DNA of 64,000 nt from the IMG/VR virus record IMGVR_UViG_3300044451_000434, positions 1 through 64,000 of that record; one strand, given 5' to 3'. The notes below the pieces were generated by a model, which was given only the letters and a program-made list of their open reading frames with translations, did no database searches and was not told where the DNA came from. Source of the stretch: a virus. Position 1 is the first letter of the stretch. The number at the start of each line of letters is the position of its first letter. Below are positions 39,101 to 48,300 of this stretch, piece after piece. A program made the position numbers and the translations under genes.

Positions 39101-42100
39101 GATACATTATCTTCAGCGAGAAGGGGGCATGCAAATTTAACAACGCGACGGCTAGCATCTTCTTGAGACACTCCAAAACCAACATTGACTAGGCGACCAT
39201 TAATAGACACCTGAAGCACAGAGTCGGACTCTATAGTCTCGCTAGCTGGCATACTGAACTCATACGATGATGTGTCAATCGGCCTCGAAGGAGGCACAAT
39301 ATATAGTGAAGAATTCGCTATCATAGATCCCACCATATAACCGCCTGATGGTCTTGACTCAAACACTCCATATTCGCAGGCAACCATCAATTTATCAGCC
39401 AATTTACTTATGCTGAATATTTGCCCAAGATTGGTGCGAGATCCTGAAGATGAAGCCAATAATAGTGGAGTCCACCTTGAGCCATCAAGGCGGAAAACTC
39501 TAGAACTAGTTGCGCAGTACACATTTCCATCATGACCGTCTATCAGCGACACAACGCGCTGAGATCCAAAAGATCCGAGTGATCCAACATCGACTGAAAA
39601 CCCATCCACGATTCTCCTGACTCCAAATTGACCGATCAGGCAAACGCCGAGAATATTTGAGTGTGCAACATCGCCACCATTGAAATCGCAAATCTCTTCC
39701 ATATCATCTTCTGCAACTGCTATTGCTGAAGATGGCTGAGAAGACGGTATTTGAGATACATACCTATTCCAGTTTTTGATATAGAAAAGTTTAGATGACC
39801 TTACTATGTATAGACCGTCAGATTTTACAATCTTGACCACGGGAGCGCCGAAATTGAATGGCACAAATCGGAAAAGATCATATGAGACATAGACATCACC
39901 AGCTTGTGTGAGCACAAGCATGTTGCCATCGCTGTCAAAATAACAAGATTGCGCCTCTGCAGCAGGTGCTGGCAAATGAGTAATTGCTCTCGCAGTTTCA
40001 GAGCTCATGTCAAATAGCGATTCTGATTGCCAGTCATAATGGAAAACATGACCATCAGAAACTATAAAAGCATCGCCAGATGCACCTATGTCAACATCTG
40101 ATGGGTTTTTGGCTGGCAAGGATTGGGCAGCAGATCCAATAAAGGTAATTTGTCTAGGCGCATATCCGCCGCCAACAAATACACGCAATTTGTATAGAGC
40201 CAATTTTGCAGACCTGAATGAACTCATGTCTCCGAACCTGATATATGGCTCATTGACTCTGGCCAGGTAAACATCGTCTGTGGATTCAGACGCAGACCCC
40301 AGTTCTAGGAATTGTTGTGTAATTGATGCAAAAAATACTGCCAACGATACGCGACCGTATGCAGTCGTGTCATTGTTCAAGAATTCTCTTTGAGACCTGT
40401 CCTGCCTAGATATGGAGCTGAATCCGTAAACAAAATGGAGATTCTTAAATGTTGATGAGGCCAAATTAACGGAGCTTACTATGCGTGCCGTTGAAGCCAC
40501 CACTAGCTTGTGTTCATCCATACCAGGCCAGCCTGAAGAAGTTATTTGAGTGCTTATGCGCTGAGTTAGATGAATAGTCGGAACATCTCCCAACTGTTCT
40601 TGACGTACGCCTGACAATCCTGAAACAGAGACTGATCTTTTCAAGTATGCCAAAGCAACTAGAACAGGATCTGTTGGGCAAGAAACAGAGGCATGGGTAC
40701 AATCTCTACTATCATCATTAGCAACCATCACGATGGTGCTTAGTGTTGTCAATGACGGGTTGAAAGATCTGTACATTATGCATCTGTGAGAAGATGGTGT
40801 TGTTCCTTTTCTTATAAAGTCGTCCCAGCACACATGGCAGTTACCGTCTTGCGATGATGCAATGGATGGTCTAGAAGAAGCAAATGAGTCCATGGCTGAA
40901 GACAGTTGTATGTCTACTAACCCTGCACCACTGCTTTCCCATCTTGATTTGCTAACCAAATAGCGAGCCATGGCGATCTTGGAGCCACCAACCCCGTCAA
41001 GACTTTCAAAAACAACAAATAAATTGTTACTTGAATATACAATTTTGTGATTCTTCACCCCTCCAAGAGTTGATGTAACCTTATAGCCATTGCTACCGCC
41101 AGAAGACCACCCACCGGAATCTGGAAGATATGCATGATACAACTCGTCATGCCCTGAAATATTGTCATTCCACACAACATGAACTGCATCCACACCGTCT
41201 ACGGAAACTTGGCCACTACAAGTGGCTGACCTTGCAAGAGCAACACGACTGTATGGCTGAATCTTCGGCAATTTTCCAGAAATAAATATAGCGGAATGCA
41301 TGATGGCTGCAGACGATCCATCAAGAGATGTTAGGCACACCTGATAGACGCCCAAAGATGAACTCCAAAGTATATCTGGTCTCGAAGAAGGCATGTCTCC
41401 GTACATCCTGGTTGGCAATGACCACCCCGAATCTTGAGACCACCAAGACATCCACGAAACAGGTTGATTGCCGCCATCGTCGGACCACCACACCGCAACC
41501 ATGCTCGCACCATCAGAAGAACATGCTATTTTGGGGTCAAAACATGTACCAGAAACCATGTCGCCAGTGCTTTCGGCGATTTCAAAAGGCCCATTCCACT
41601 CCATAGAGCCGCCAAGTTTCATGAATGCAGATGTGCCCGTGGAATTTTTGGATATCAACACATCTATCTGCTGACCCGCCTCAGAAAGCGCGACTTGGTT
41701 GCCGTCGATAATAACTTTTTCAGTTTCTATATTTATATTATGCTTTGTCTTTCCATCAAACCAAGAGAGACCTATGCCGCTCTCATCTACAGAGTCAGAT
41801 GCCAAACTCTCCTCTATCTTTTCATACGCAAAAGACAACTCCATGGTGTATCCGCCTTCATCAAGTGCATATTGCGACCAGATAGTGCTACCACGCATAG
41901 TTTCTATATATGCCTTCCTACCTGAAGCAGACCCCATTGGGACAAGTCCAGCAAAAATAGTTTTAGAAAGCACCTGAAGCAGCAAAGGTGACGACTCAGT
42001 AAGATCAAAATCATTTATAAACGATGCATTAACGCCCTCATACCCAGATGTTACAGAGGCGTTGTAGTACAGAGAGAAGGGGATGACATCGGCGTTTGCA

Positions 42101-44340
42101 CCGATGTCTACCTGATTAAGTTGCTGTATTACTGATGCAATATTTGAATCAATTAAAGATATAGAAAAATGATTCTTAAAAGTGTCTGTAAACTCGTTAC
42201 TAGCAATTTCGGCACTGAGCACACCAGAACTCAATGAAAATTTATAAACTTCTATGCCAAGTCTGTTTTCTATTTTTGCCACATTAACCACAGCATTTTG
42301 ACTTGACGCCTCCACCCCCACATTGGAGAAAGTTGTGTCTATAATTAAGTAATCGTTTTGTTGATACGCAAATGGGGCAGTTCCGTGCGACGACACAGAA
42401 GAGAATCCCGACGCGTCCAATGATGACTTACTAGTAAAATTGCAGGACAGGCTCCATTCATCGACCGCAGATCCAGAAATCACTGTTGCACCAAACGGGT
42501 GAGCAACAATGACATGTTGACCGTATGAATCTCCAGAAATCAAAGATATTCCCGATCCTGATTGACCAATCACACTGCAGTCATAGACTCTCGGATAAAC
42601 AGATGGAGAAACAAAATACACCGTGTCACTTGAAGCAGTACCATCGGAGCCAACAACAGAAAATCCACTACTAGACTGACTTATATGTGACACAGAACTG
42701 CAAGGTAGAGACCCTAGTGGATATGCGCCCATCTCTTGTGCTGGAGAAAAACTTTTTGCAAAACTAACGCTTGATATCGTCAAGTCATACGAGGTGGAAT
42801 CTCTAGATCGCGGAGAAATCTGAACATACTTGGAGGTGGAAAAAATCTCTTGACCCGATATAGACCCGTTAAAAACCTGTACTGAATTAACATGCACAGC
42901 AACAGTCTTCCCGATGCATGACAATCCAACTTGCTTTTCTACAGTCATATCAAAAATGCCAGTGTATACAATATTACTCCCACTCCTCAAACGCAAAGCC
43001 GATGGGGATATGTCTAGTGAAATTAACAAAATATCATCTGAAACATCTAGAGAATACGGATATAATACCGTTGGACTAGAATCTGAATTCTTAACGCAGA
43101 ACATCCCAAATTGCAACCTCCAACCATCTGAATTAGAGGCACTAGAAAGCCAAGGATTTCCCGGGGTAGAAAAGCGAACCACATCCGAAATTGACTCCGA
43201 CCCGTCAATTGACAAGGTGATGTAGTATGTCAAACCTGGCAGCAAAACTCCCTCGGGAACAACTGCGATTCCCGATGACGCGGGCACCGTCTCTTCCCAA
43301 TAGAATCCATCACTAGGCAGACTTCCTATTTTTACCCGCATTTCCAAATCATCTGCATCGGGATATCGCCACGTTATTGTAGGAGACAAACTGTTGGATG
43401 TATTGTCTGATGCTCTACCATCAACAAGAACTGGGCTGAAAGATCTCGATGAAGCGCCTATCTCAACCGACTCAGATGTTGAAATTTGTCCTTCAGCGCC
43501 AGCAACCAAAGACTGAACCTGAACAAAAACTTCGTCTCCAGGGACAACCCTAAGTCGTGCCCATCTGCCTCCGTCTGTGTCGGATTCGTTAGTAGGTGGC
43601 GAAACCATCTCGTTGTTAACGAACCATCTATGTATAAAAGATACAGCATTTTGATTTACATCTGCAAAAGTTGAAGCATCGTAAGATGCATACAGAATAT
43701 CGTCTGAAGTGGGATTGGTCGGATGGATGGTAATATAAGAAGAAAAAGAAGAAACAGCGTCCACCGTCAGAGCTGACAGCACTACTGGAGCCCCAGATTC
43801 TAAAGAGTCAAACGGAATAACTCTAGCGAACCACTCATCGCCGAATCTGAGATAAGAAGAAGGCAGACTTGGTCTATCGTCTATAGCGAAAATTCTTGTA
43901 CCATTACAGTACCACTCTATTCTGTATTCCGCATCATTTGAGTAAGGAGTCACATCAATAGAAAGTATCGTATTTATACCCAAAGAGTTTTCAGAGTAAT
44001 TTGCAGAAACTTGAGGAACCGTCTTTATCCGTATTTTGAATTTTAGCCAAGATCCATTGTTTAAAAGCTTCAATTGGCCAAAAAACACTTTGGCACGCAC
44101 GAGCCCTCCTGCGAAATTGAAAGCATGCTCCGAGGAAGGCAAACTTGGCTGAAACACATTTGCGATGTTTCCATCAAAATTGTCGCTGCCCCATTCATCT
44201 TCTGAAGATCCTATCCTTATTTGATATCCATCATATTCAGCAGTGCAATCCCACGAAATGACGAATCCCTTTGGCAGCACATCGGATGGTGTTGCCGATA
44301 TTGGGTTACCGTCTATGCGGACATTTTCTAGTTCAGCCAT
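36160..44340 (-). CDS. 2726-residue FN3/beta-propeller protein, adhesin-like
   Basis: ATG start after a 42-base gap. The stop overlaps the next ATG by four bases. The N-terminus is FN3-like (GFVISWDCTAEYDGYQIRIG), and further FN3/Ig-like stretches follow to about residue 400. Residues of about 930-1200 hold four or five sialidase-like repeats of the form R-P-x-I-x-x-S-x-D-G-x-x-H-V-x-W (for example SRPSIASSQDGNCHVCWDD). Later propeller-like regions read GLYIVRSSKLFYI and NVYCATSSRVFRLDG. Near 2213-2222 DENGDGINDN matches a thrombospondin-3 type calcium loop. The C-terminal 400 residues are beta-sandwich-like. No signal peptide is seen. The sequence suggests a rod of binding domains presenting propellers. 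There is no evidence of sialidase activity, since the catalytic arginines and tyrosine cannot be assigned by eye. Confidence 0.88.
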   Translation of the reverse strand: MAELENVRIDGNPISATPSDVLPKGFVISWDCTAEYDGYQIRIGSSEDEWGSDNFDGNIANVFQPSLPSSEHAFNFAGGLVRAKVFFGQLKLLNNGSWLKFKIRIKTVPQVSANYSENSLGINTILSIDVTPYSNDAEYRIEWYCNGTRIFAIDDRPSLPSSYLRFGDEWFARVIPFDSLESGAPVVLSALTVDAVSSFSSYITIHPTNPTSDDILYASYDASTFADVNQNAVSFIHRWFVNNEMVSPPTNESDTDGGRWARLRVVPGDEVFVQVQSLVAGAEGQISTSESVEIGASSRSFSPVLVDGRASDNTSNSLSPTITWRYPDADDLEMRVKIGSLPSDGFYWEETVPASSGIAVVPEGVLLPGLTYYITLSIDGSESISDVVRFSTPGNPWLSSASNSDGWRLQFGMFCVKNSDSSPTVLYPYSLDVSDDILLISLDISPSALRLRSGSNIVYTGIFDMTVEKQVGLSCIGKTVAVHVNSVQVFNGSISGQEIFSTSKYVQISPRSRDSTSYDLTISSVSFAKSFSPAQEMGAYPLGSLPCSSVSHISQSSSGFSVVGSDGTASSDTVYFVSPSVYPRVYDCSVIGQSGSGISLISGDSYGQHVIVAHPFGATVISGSAVDEWSLSCNFTSKSSLDASGFSSVSSHGTAPFAYQQNDYLIIDTTFSNVGVEASSQNAVVNVAKIENRLGIEVYKFSLSSGVLSAEIASNEFTDTFKNHFSISLIDSNIASVIQQLNQVDIGANADVIPFSLYYNASVTSGYEGVNASFINDFDLTESSPLLLQVLSKTIFAGLVPMGSASGRKAYIETMRGSTIWSQYALDEGGYTMELSFAYEKIEESLASDSVDESGIGLSWFDGKTKHNINIETEKVIIDGNQVALSEAGQQIDVLISKNSTGTSAFMKLGGSMEWNGPFEIAESTGDMVSGTCFDPKIACSSDGASMVAVWWSDDGGNQPVSWMSWWSQDSGWSLPTRMYGDMPSSRPDILWSSSLGVYQVCLTSLDGSSAAIMHSAIFISGKLPKIQPYSRVALARSATCSGQVSVDGVDAVHVVWNDNISGHDELYHAYLPDSGGWSSGGSNGYKVTSTLGGVKNHKIVYSSNNLFVVFESLDGVGGSKIAMARYLVSKSRWESSGAGLVDIQLSSAMDSFASSRPSIASSQDGNCHVCWDDFIRKGTTPSSHRCIMYRSFNPSLTTLSTIVMVANDDSRDCTHASVSCPTDPVLVALAYLKRSVSVSGLSGVRQEQLGDVPTIHLTQRISTQITSSGWPGMDEHKLVVASTARIVSSVNLASSTFKNLHFVYGFSSISRQDRSQREFLNNDTTAYGRVSLAVFFASITQQFLELGSASESTDDVYLARVNEPYIRFGDMSSFRSAKLALYKLRVFVGGGYAPRQITFIGSAAQSLPAKNPSDVDIGASGDAFIVSDGHVFHYDWQSESLFDMSSETARAITHLPAPAAEAQSCYFDSDGNMLVLTQAGDVYVSYDLFRFVPFNFGAPVVKIVKSDGLYIVRSSKLFYIKNWNRYVSQIPSSQPSSAIAVAEDDMEEICDFNGGDVAHSNILGVCLIGQFGVRRIVDGFSVDVGSLGSFGSQRVVSLIDGHDGNVYCATSSRVFRLDGSRWTPLLLASSSGSRTNLGQIFSISKLADKLMVACEYGVFESRPSGGYMVGSMIANSSLYIVPPSRPIDTSSYEFSMPASETIESDSVLQVSINGRLVNVGFGVSQEDASRRVVKFACPLLAEDNVSLVVRDDLRLIRKLNPNRAEVASGYSSTRKLNHVADGGLEFYAVADAGERSVVKLSSSSGLPSDEVVLDTEPPQGKLNFVSQISANVVRLSIDTLGSEDGQLPYDATSGVSTYEISNFSNFTTNGVTPVEPKPFTAQFDHSLLNLSALSGLIWNETSGRISGFVSFRPASALSARDFVFTSVPAACRSKTGDNFSETQTMIGTDPVNSEIAGVIVFRNELYVAVVKSGENVAIYKSSDGAQFVSVSHLEAEGFAGFFLSDYDNSLYMLTDSPARIYYYTGSGSPSAKVNFVADRGSGISGFDRFVVVATGQDKRIYRADLGSVPIVVESLHYDSDALTTVDSLGTNIYVGTASSGRIMRSVDEDEPFLASFRSTTAPIHAVKKIVLAGRDNIFASVGRQIYRYANGWVVMGQSDADIVGIGQSTDNQVVFWTASSLYAVNVSGAVRRVYLRLADKAGNSTVLASEPDENGDGINDNLVLDISSSLLRSSAISGQIIEFEGNGDTTVVIGNGDAPFFSADRIRRESAVVETEILNASDGHVAWGTMSWVSVTPPDSEIWIYFKVGRTRDQCASAEYGTPITSVVEEFDMSGQVGQFIQIKIVLMSTSPNSNPIMQQISIESLTNSTSQFITTTFVLPSPVKRGILSMDKLVPVSAMIVPCLDTLDRVSIADFQELPENRLFSVDGSQYGTKLRVGFKFLTPASFIDDGTSSGNSQDIYSNTVLWNIDNSHSQIDDVVDFSVYFYDDQERTSLRASANTIDSPQYFLFDGLPFPNANGATILLGRIGSFAMLPYAFSLVSGTTYYVDIDVIRNGVEQNLSELSRPFIKEASVSMYNIIAFEFVPSDGFAGAYDFRIRIYEDEALTQMVGSYFSLANSSGWTAGDSDDPWLPTQPPFFGTQDPTRVTFTPPSGDIEVNNRYFITIESFNGHNFSFAFVGLTFMNIIETGFDCGDQVNVPILKGFSMMFELENGSLVKFNSLTQ

Positions 44341-44382
44341 ATGGTTTCAGCCCGATACAGCATTTTACAAACATGCGGAGAA
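44341..44382 (-). other. 42-base gap upstream of the 2726-residue gene
   Basis: This is a short spacer between the TGA of the LamG-like gene and the ATG at 44340. I see no strong ribosome site before this ATG, no hairpin and no promoter-like pair. It lacks the TGCAGAAATA motif of the other two gaps. Confidence 0.3.
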
Positions 44383-45396
44383 TCAGCCTCCGTCAAAGAA
44401 TTTAGCTCCTGAACCTGTAAGTTTCAAGCCTTGAGTTGGAGAGTTGCTAAAAGTTGAGTTTTCAACAACCTTGAAAGGCTTAATATCTACGGGAAAATTG
44501 ACAGATTTCAAATTTCGGACAGCATCAAACTGCGAACCAGTAATGCCAAATAATTTCCCATCTTCACGCACCGCAAATGTGCCATAAGAAGTTTCTGCCA
44601 CCCCAGCAACCCCAACAAAATATTCTGGAATCCCAGGTATAACCTGCTGAAGGATACTTTTTGCAGCCACGAACGCATCTGAAGCCCCAACAGCAGAAAC
44701 CAAATCATACATAAAACTAGCATCCTCTATATCCATAGTAGTTACAACAAGATCTTTCATGCAATCACCCATAGAGGGAACAGACACTACGCCTGGGATG
44801 AAGCTAGCAAATTGACGATTGACTCTTAGATTTCTAGCATTACTTTTGATACCGAAAGGCGCCGGTATGCCTTCCGTATCTTTTTCTAGAATATGACCGT
44901 CTACATGCACATTCATTTTTTGATCCGAACCTGTTTTCAACTGCAAGACAACAAATTGCCATACAAAAGTATCATTGCCAGAAAATCTAAATGATGACGT
45001 CACTCCGCCTTCATTTTGAGAAAATAGGTAATCGCTTATTCCGTCTGTTCTTTGAATCCTAGAAAATGCCCACCCCCCTTGCTCAAATATATCTCCAGAT
45101 GAAGATTCAGAGCAAGACAAAAGGGTGGCTTGAATCTCACTAGGAACTCCGTCTGAGTTTACGGCAGGTCTAAAGGTATCGGTTCTCAGCCAAAAACAGA
45201 ATGTTAGATACTCGTTGACAGCTTGAGGCATGAGGCAGGAGACAACACATCCAGGAGTCATGACAAAAGCTGCACCAAAATCCGTGCTAGAAATGGTTGG
45301 TGAAGATGAAACATAAACAGGATTAGAAAAGACTTCAACGATTGGGGACGCTGAAAGGGCAAATCCTAAAGATGTTTCTTGCGTGGGACGAATCAT
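44383..45396 (-). CDS. 337-residue LamG/concanavalin-like lectin-fold protein
   Basis: The ATG overlaps the upstream stop by four bases. Residues of about 35-215 read as a laminin-G/concanavalin-type sandwich: AVNEYLTFCFWLRTD is the typical strand at the start of such domains, followed by WQFVVLQLKTG and MNVHVDGHILEKD, the usual 'measure, then value of the displayed label' strands. Near 265-290 there is a single RCC1-like unit (SYGTFAVREDGKLFGITGS), as in the propellers of neighbouring genes. The C-terminus is short and polar. The fold commonly binds sugars or surface proteins, so a receptor-binding or capping role is plausible. No signal peptide or catalytic motif is seen. Confidence 0.83.
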   Translation of the reverse strand: MIRPTQETSLGFALSASPIVEVFSNPVYVSSSPTISSTDFGAAFVMTPGCVVSCLMPQAVNEYLTFCFWLRTDTFRPAVNSDGVPSEIQATLLSCSESSSGDIFEQGGWAFSRIQRTDGISDYLFSQNEGGVTSSFRFSGNDTFVWQFVVLQLKTGSDQKMNVHVDGHILEKDTEGIPAPFGIKSNARNLRVNRQFASFIPGVVSVPSMGDCMKDLVVTTMDIEDASFMYDLVSAVGASDAFVAAKSILQQVIPGIPEYFVGVAGVAETSYGTFAVREDGKLFGITGSQFDAVRNLKSVNFPVDIKPFKVVENSTFSNSPTQGLKLTGSGAKFFDGG

Positions 45397-48300
45397 TTTG
45401 GATCAATCCTGAATGATACTGTATTTTCGGCTGCAAAAGACTTCTTATTAATTGCTAGCCAAACATACGCGCAAAATCCAGTTTCAAAATTTGACAAATC
45501 AAACGATACTGAACCTTCTAAAACATTATTTACGATGCCGATATTTTTTGCAATCACATCGTACATTGAGAATCTAGAAGGTGAAGGCATGCACCAGAAT
45601 TGATAAGAACCAAGAGCGGCCCGCGTGGTCAAATTAACCTTATCAGCACTTACACTTGAAACTATATGACGCTTGTCAAATTTTCCACCTTTTAATTCAA
45701 CAAGCACATCGCCAGGGGCAATTGCAGATGGCCTGTCTATCGCAGACAGGGTAAAACCATCAGACCTACCAACGTTAATCATAAAACCTTGTCTATTAGG
45801 CAATTCTAGAACAGCATGAGACTTGCTGGGCAATCCTGTCAAATTAACAGTAGCGCTATGCTTCTTTGTGTCAAAAATACCGTCAACGATGGCAATGCAT
45901 CTGACAGCATATTTACCATCTTGATATATGTGATCCAATATATTGCTGCTCAGCAAATAAATAGACTCACCTTGACGATGAACCGAATGCCTAAATCTTT
46001 TATCTATTGACATGACATTATTTAATACATTAACGCGCATCAATTCTCGACCAACATAAACAAACTGATCAACAAGATCAGGACATGTAACTGGCAGGCG
46101 AATGGCTCGATTAGAAAGCTCCTTGTTTACAAATATGCCATGACCATCAGCTGAATTTTTAGGAAAGAAGCCGAAACCCTGATTTATTTTTCCGATCTCT
46201 ACCTGTAAGGGATCTCCAACATAACCGCCAGTCGAAAGTCTTGAAGCTTGCGTCGGATCTGGCGAAGTAGTATATATAGCCATTTCAAATACAGACGAAG
46301 GCTCAGGAGCATCAACCCTATTTACAGATGCTGAATAGGATGAGCCCAAGCCCAAAGATGTCTCGAATGTTCCAAGAGAAGAAACCGACTGCGTCCTCAA
46401 GGCATGTGGGAGTTGAACATCGATGCCCAAAGTTGCTAATTTTTTGGAAAATTCTGTCAAGTTATCTGCGACTATCCTCATTCTAGATATTTCGCCACCA
46501 TTAGCATCTATATTCTTTATCAAGACACTACCATTAGTGAAAGACATTTTTACTGATTTGGCCTGATTGTTTTTACTGCTAGATGTGTAAGATATTTTTA
46601 AGGACTCTCCTGAAGTCGGCTCTTCAGAGGATTCTTCAGCAAGTGGTCGTGTCACGAGAGACTTGACAAGCTCTTCCCACTCTGCCCTACTTCGCACCTG
46701 ATCGATATCATAAAATACTTGACCCTTATGCATGTCAATTATTTGACTAAACTTACTAGCAGATATGTGATATTTTGTAGATTCAAAACCATCTGGCAAG
46801 GCCCGATTTGAAGAATTGAAGCCAGAACGCATATCTCCAAAACCACCCTTGGGGCGCAATCCGACGAGTGGCATATAACAAATCTTAGTATTTGGAAGTC
46901 CTGATCCTGAAATCCATCTTCTTACATATGAAGCGTGTAAATTTTGCATATTCGTTCGTAAAGTATCAAAATCACGATATTTGATGCTGGCTGAAACGAC
47001 TCCCACTAACACTTCTCTGTTGGAGCCGCCGATTACCCAATCAGTTCTATTGCTGCCATCTTTAATTTGCCTATTGCCAAAGACCTCGTATGAGTTGTAG
47101 CACCCCACAGATGGGACGAATGGGCTTTGTATCAACTCAGAACCAAATTGAGAAGTATTTATGTATGAAAAAATAGGAGAATTTATCAATCTAGAATCAG
47201 CAATACTATTCACTCCCTGCCTGTCCGCAACAAACTCTGAAGCAAGGTTTGGTATAAAATCTGTATAGCTGCAAGATATACCAGGTATGGCAAATTTACA
47301 CTTTGGATAAACATTCTTGATGTTATCAAGCACAGCATGCCGCAATGATGCTAGCGCAACATTTCTCATCGTTAGGTCATACCACAAGCTGAATGCCCTA
47401 TTTTGAGGATACATTTTTGCATCTTTGTCATATCTAATATCAGAAGCCGAGTACAATCCAACTACAGATCCACTTCTTGAAATTTGATCGACCACCACAT
47501 CGGATGAAGAAAATTCTTCTTTCATTGTTCCAAATGAAAGACCAGGAATTTTCTCTGTTGAAAATCTTCCTGAAGATGAAATACCTTGCCAGACGCCCGC
47601 AAATGGAGAGTTAGGAGCACATGAAGTTTCCGACCCCAATTCGGCAGCACAAGCAGCATGCACAGAAGATGGATGAGATATGTTATCAAAAGATATAAGG
47701 TTTACCCACGGCACAAATGGAGAATTACCTGCAGCAATAGATCTTCTGTTTGACCTTGCTGAAAATCTATTCAAAAATTTCCTTATCCATAAAGAAGATT
47801 GCTTAATTCCGTTTGCCATGAACGGAGTCATAAGCGGAAACTTGGAGAGCACAGACGCAGAAGACAACGGATCTGCGAATTGATATATGGCATCTGCAGG
47901 ATGCATAAACAAGAAGGGGTATATGTCAAGCAGTCCTTCATCTACTGTCTCACAATAATCTGCTGGAAGTGGAGAGCCAAAATACTCAAAAGACAAATGT
48001 ATCCCGTTTTCGAACAACGATTCGGCAGAGCCTGCCGCAAGAGGGGACAGCGTGAGCAACAAATCGAACGCGATGTCAGCAGCTTTCTCTGCCCCAACTG
48101 TACCGTATGGACTTACAATCTTCAAGTCTGCCTGCGAAAGACCCGTAACCCAGCCAGAAGCCACTAGCGACTTCGCTGCAGAGTCAACACATTTTTGTGG
48201 ATTTCCTGAAAACCACCAAGCTGGTATGCGCGACCTAGCGACATCAGCATTAATATTTGGGTTTTCTAGACATGATACTGCAACACATGGTCTAATTTTT

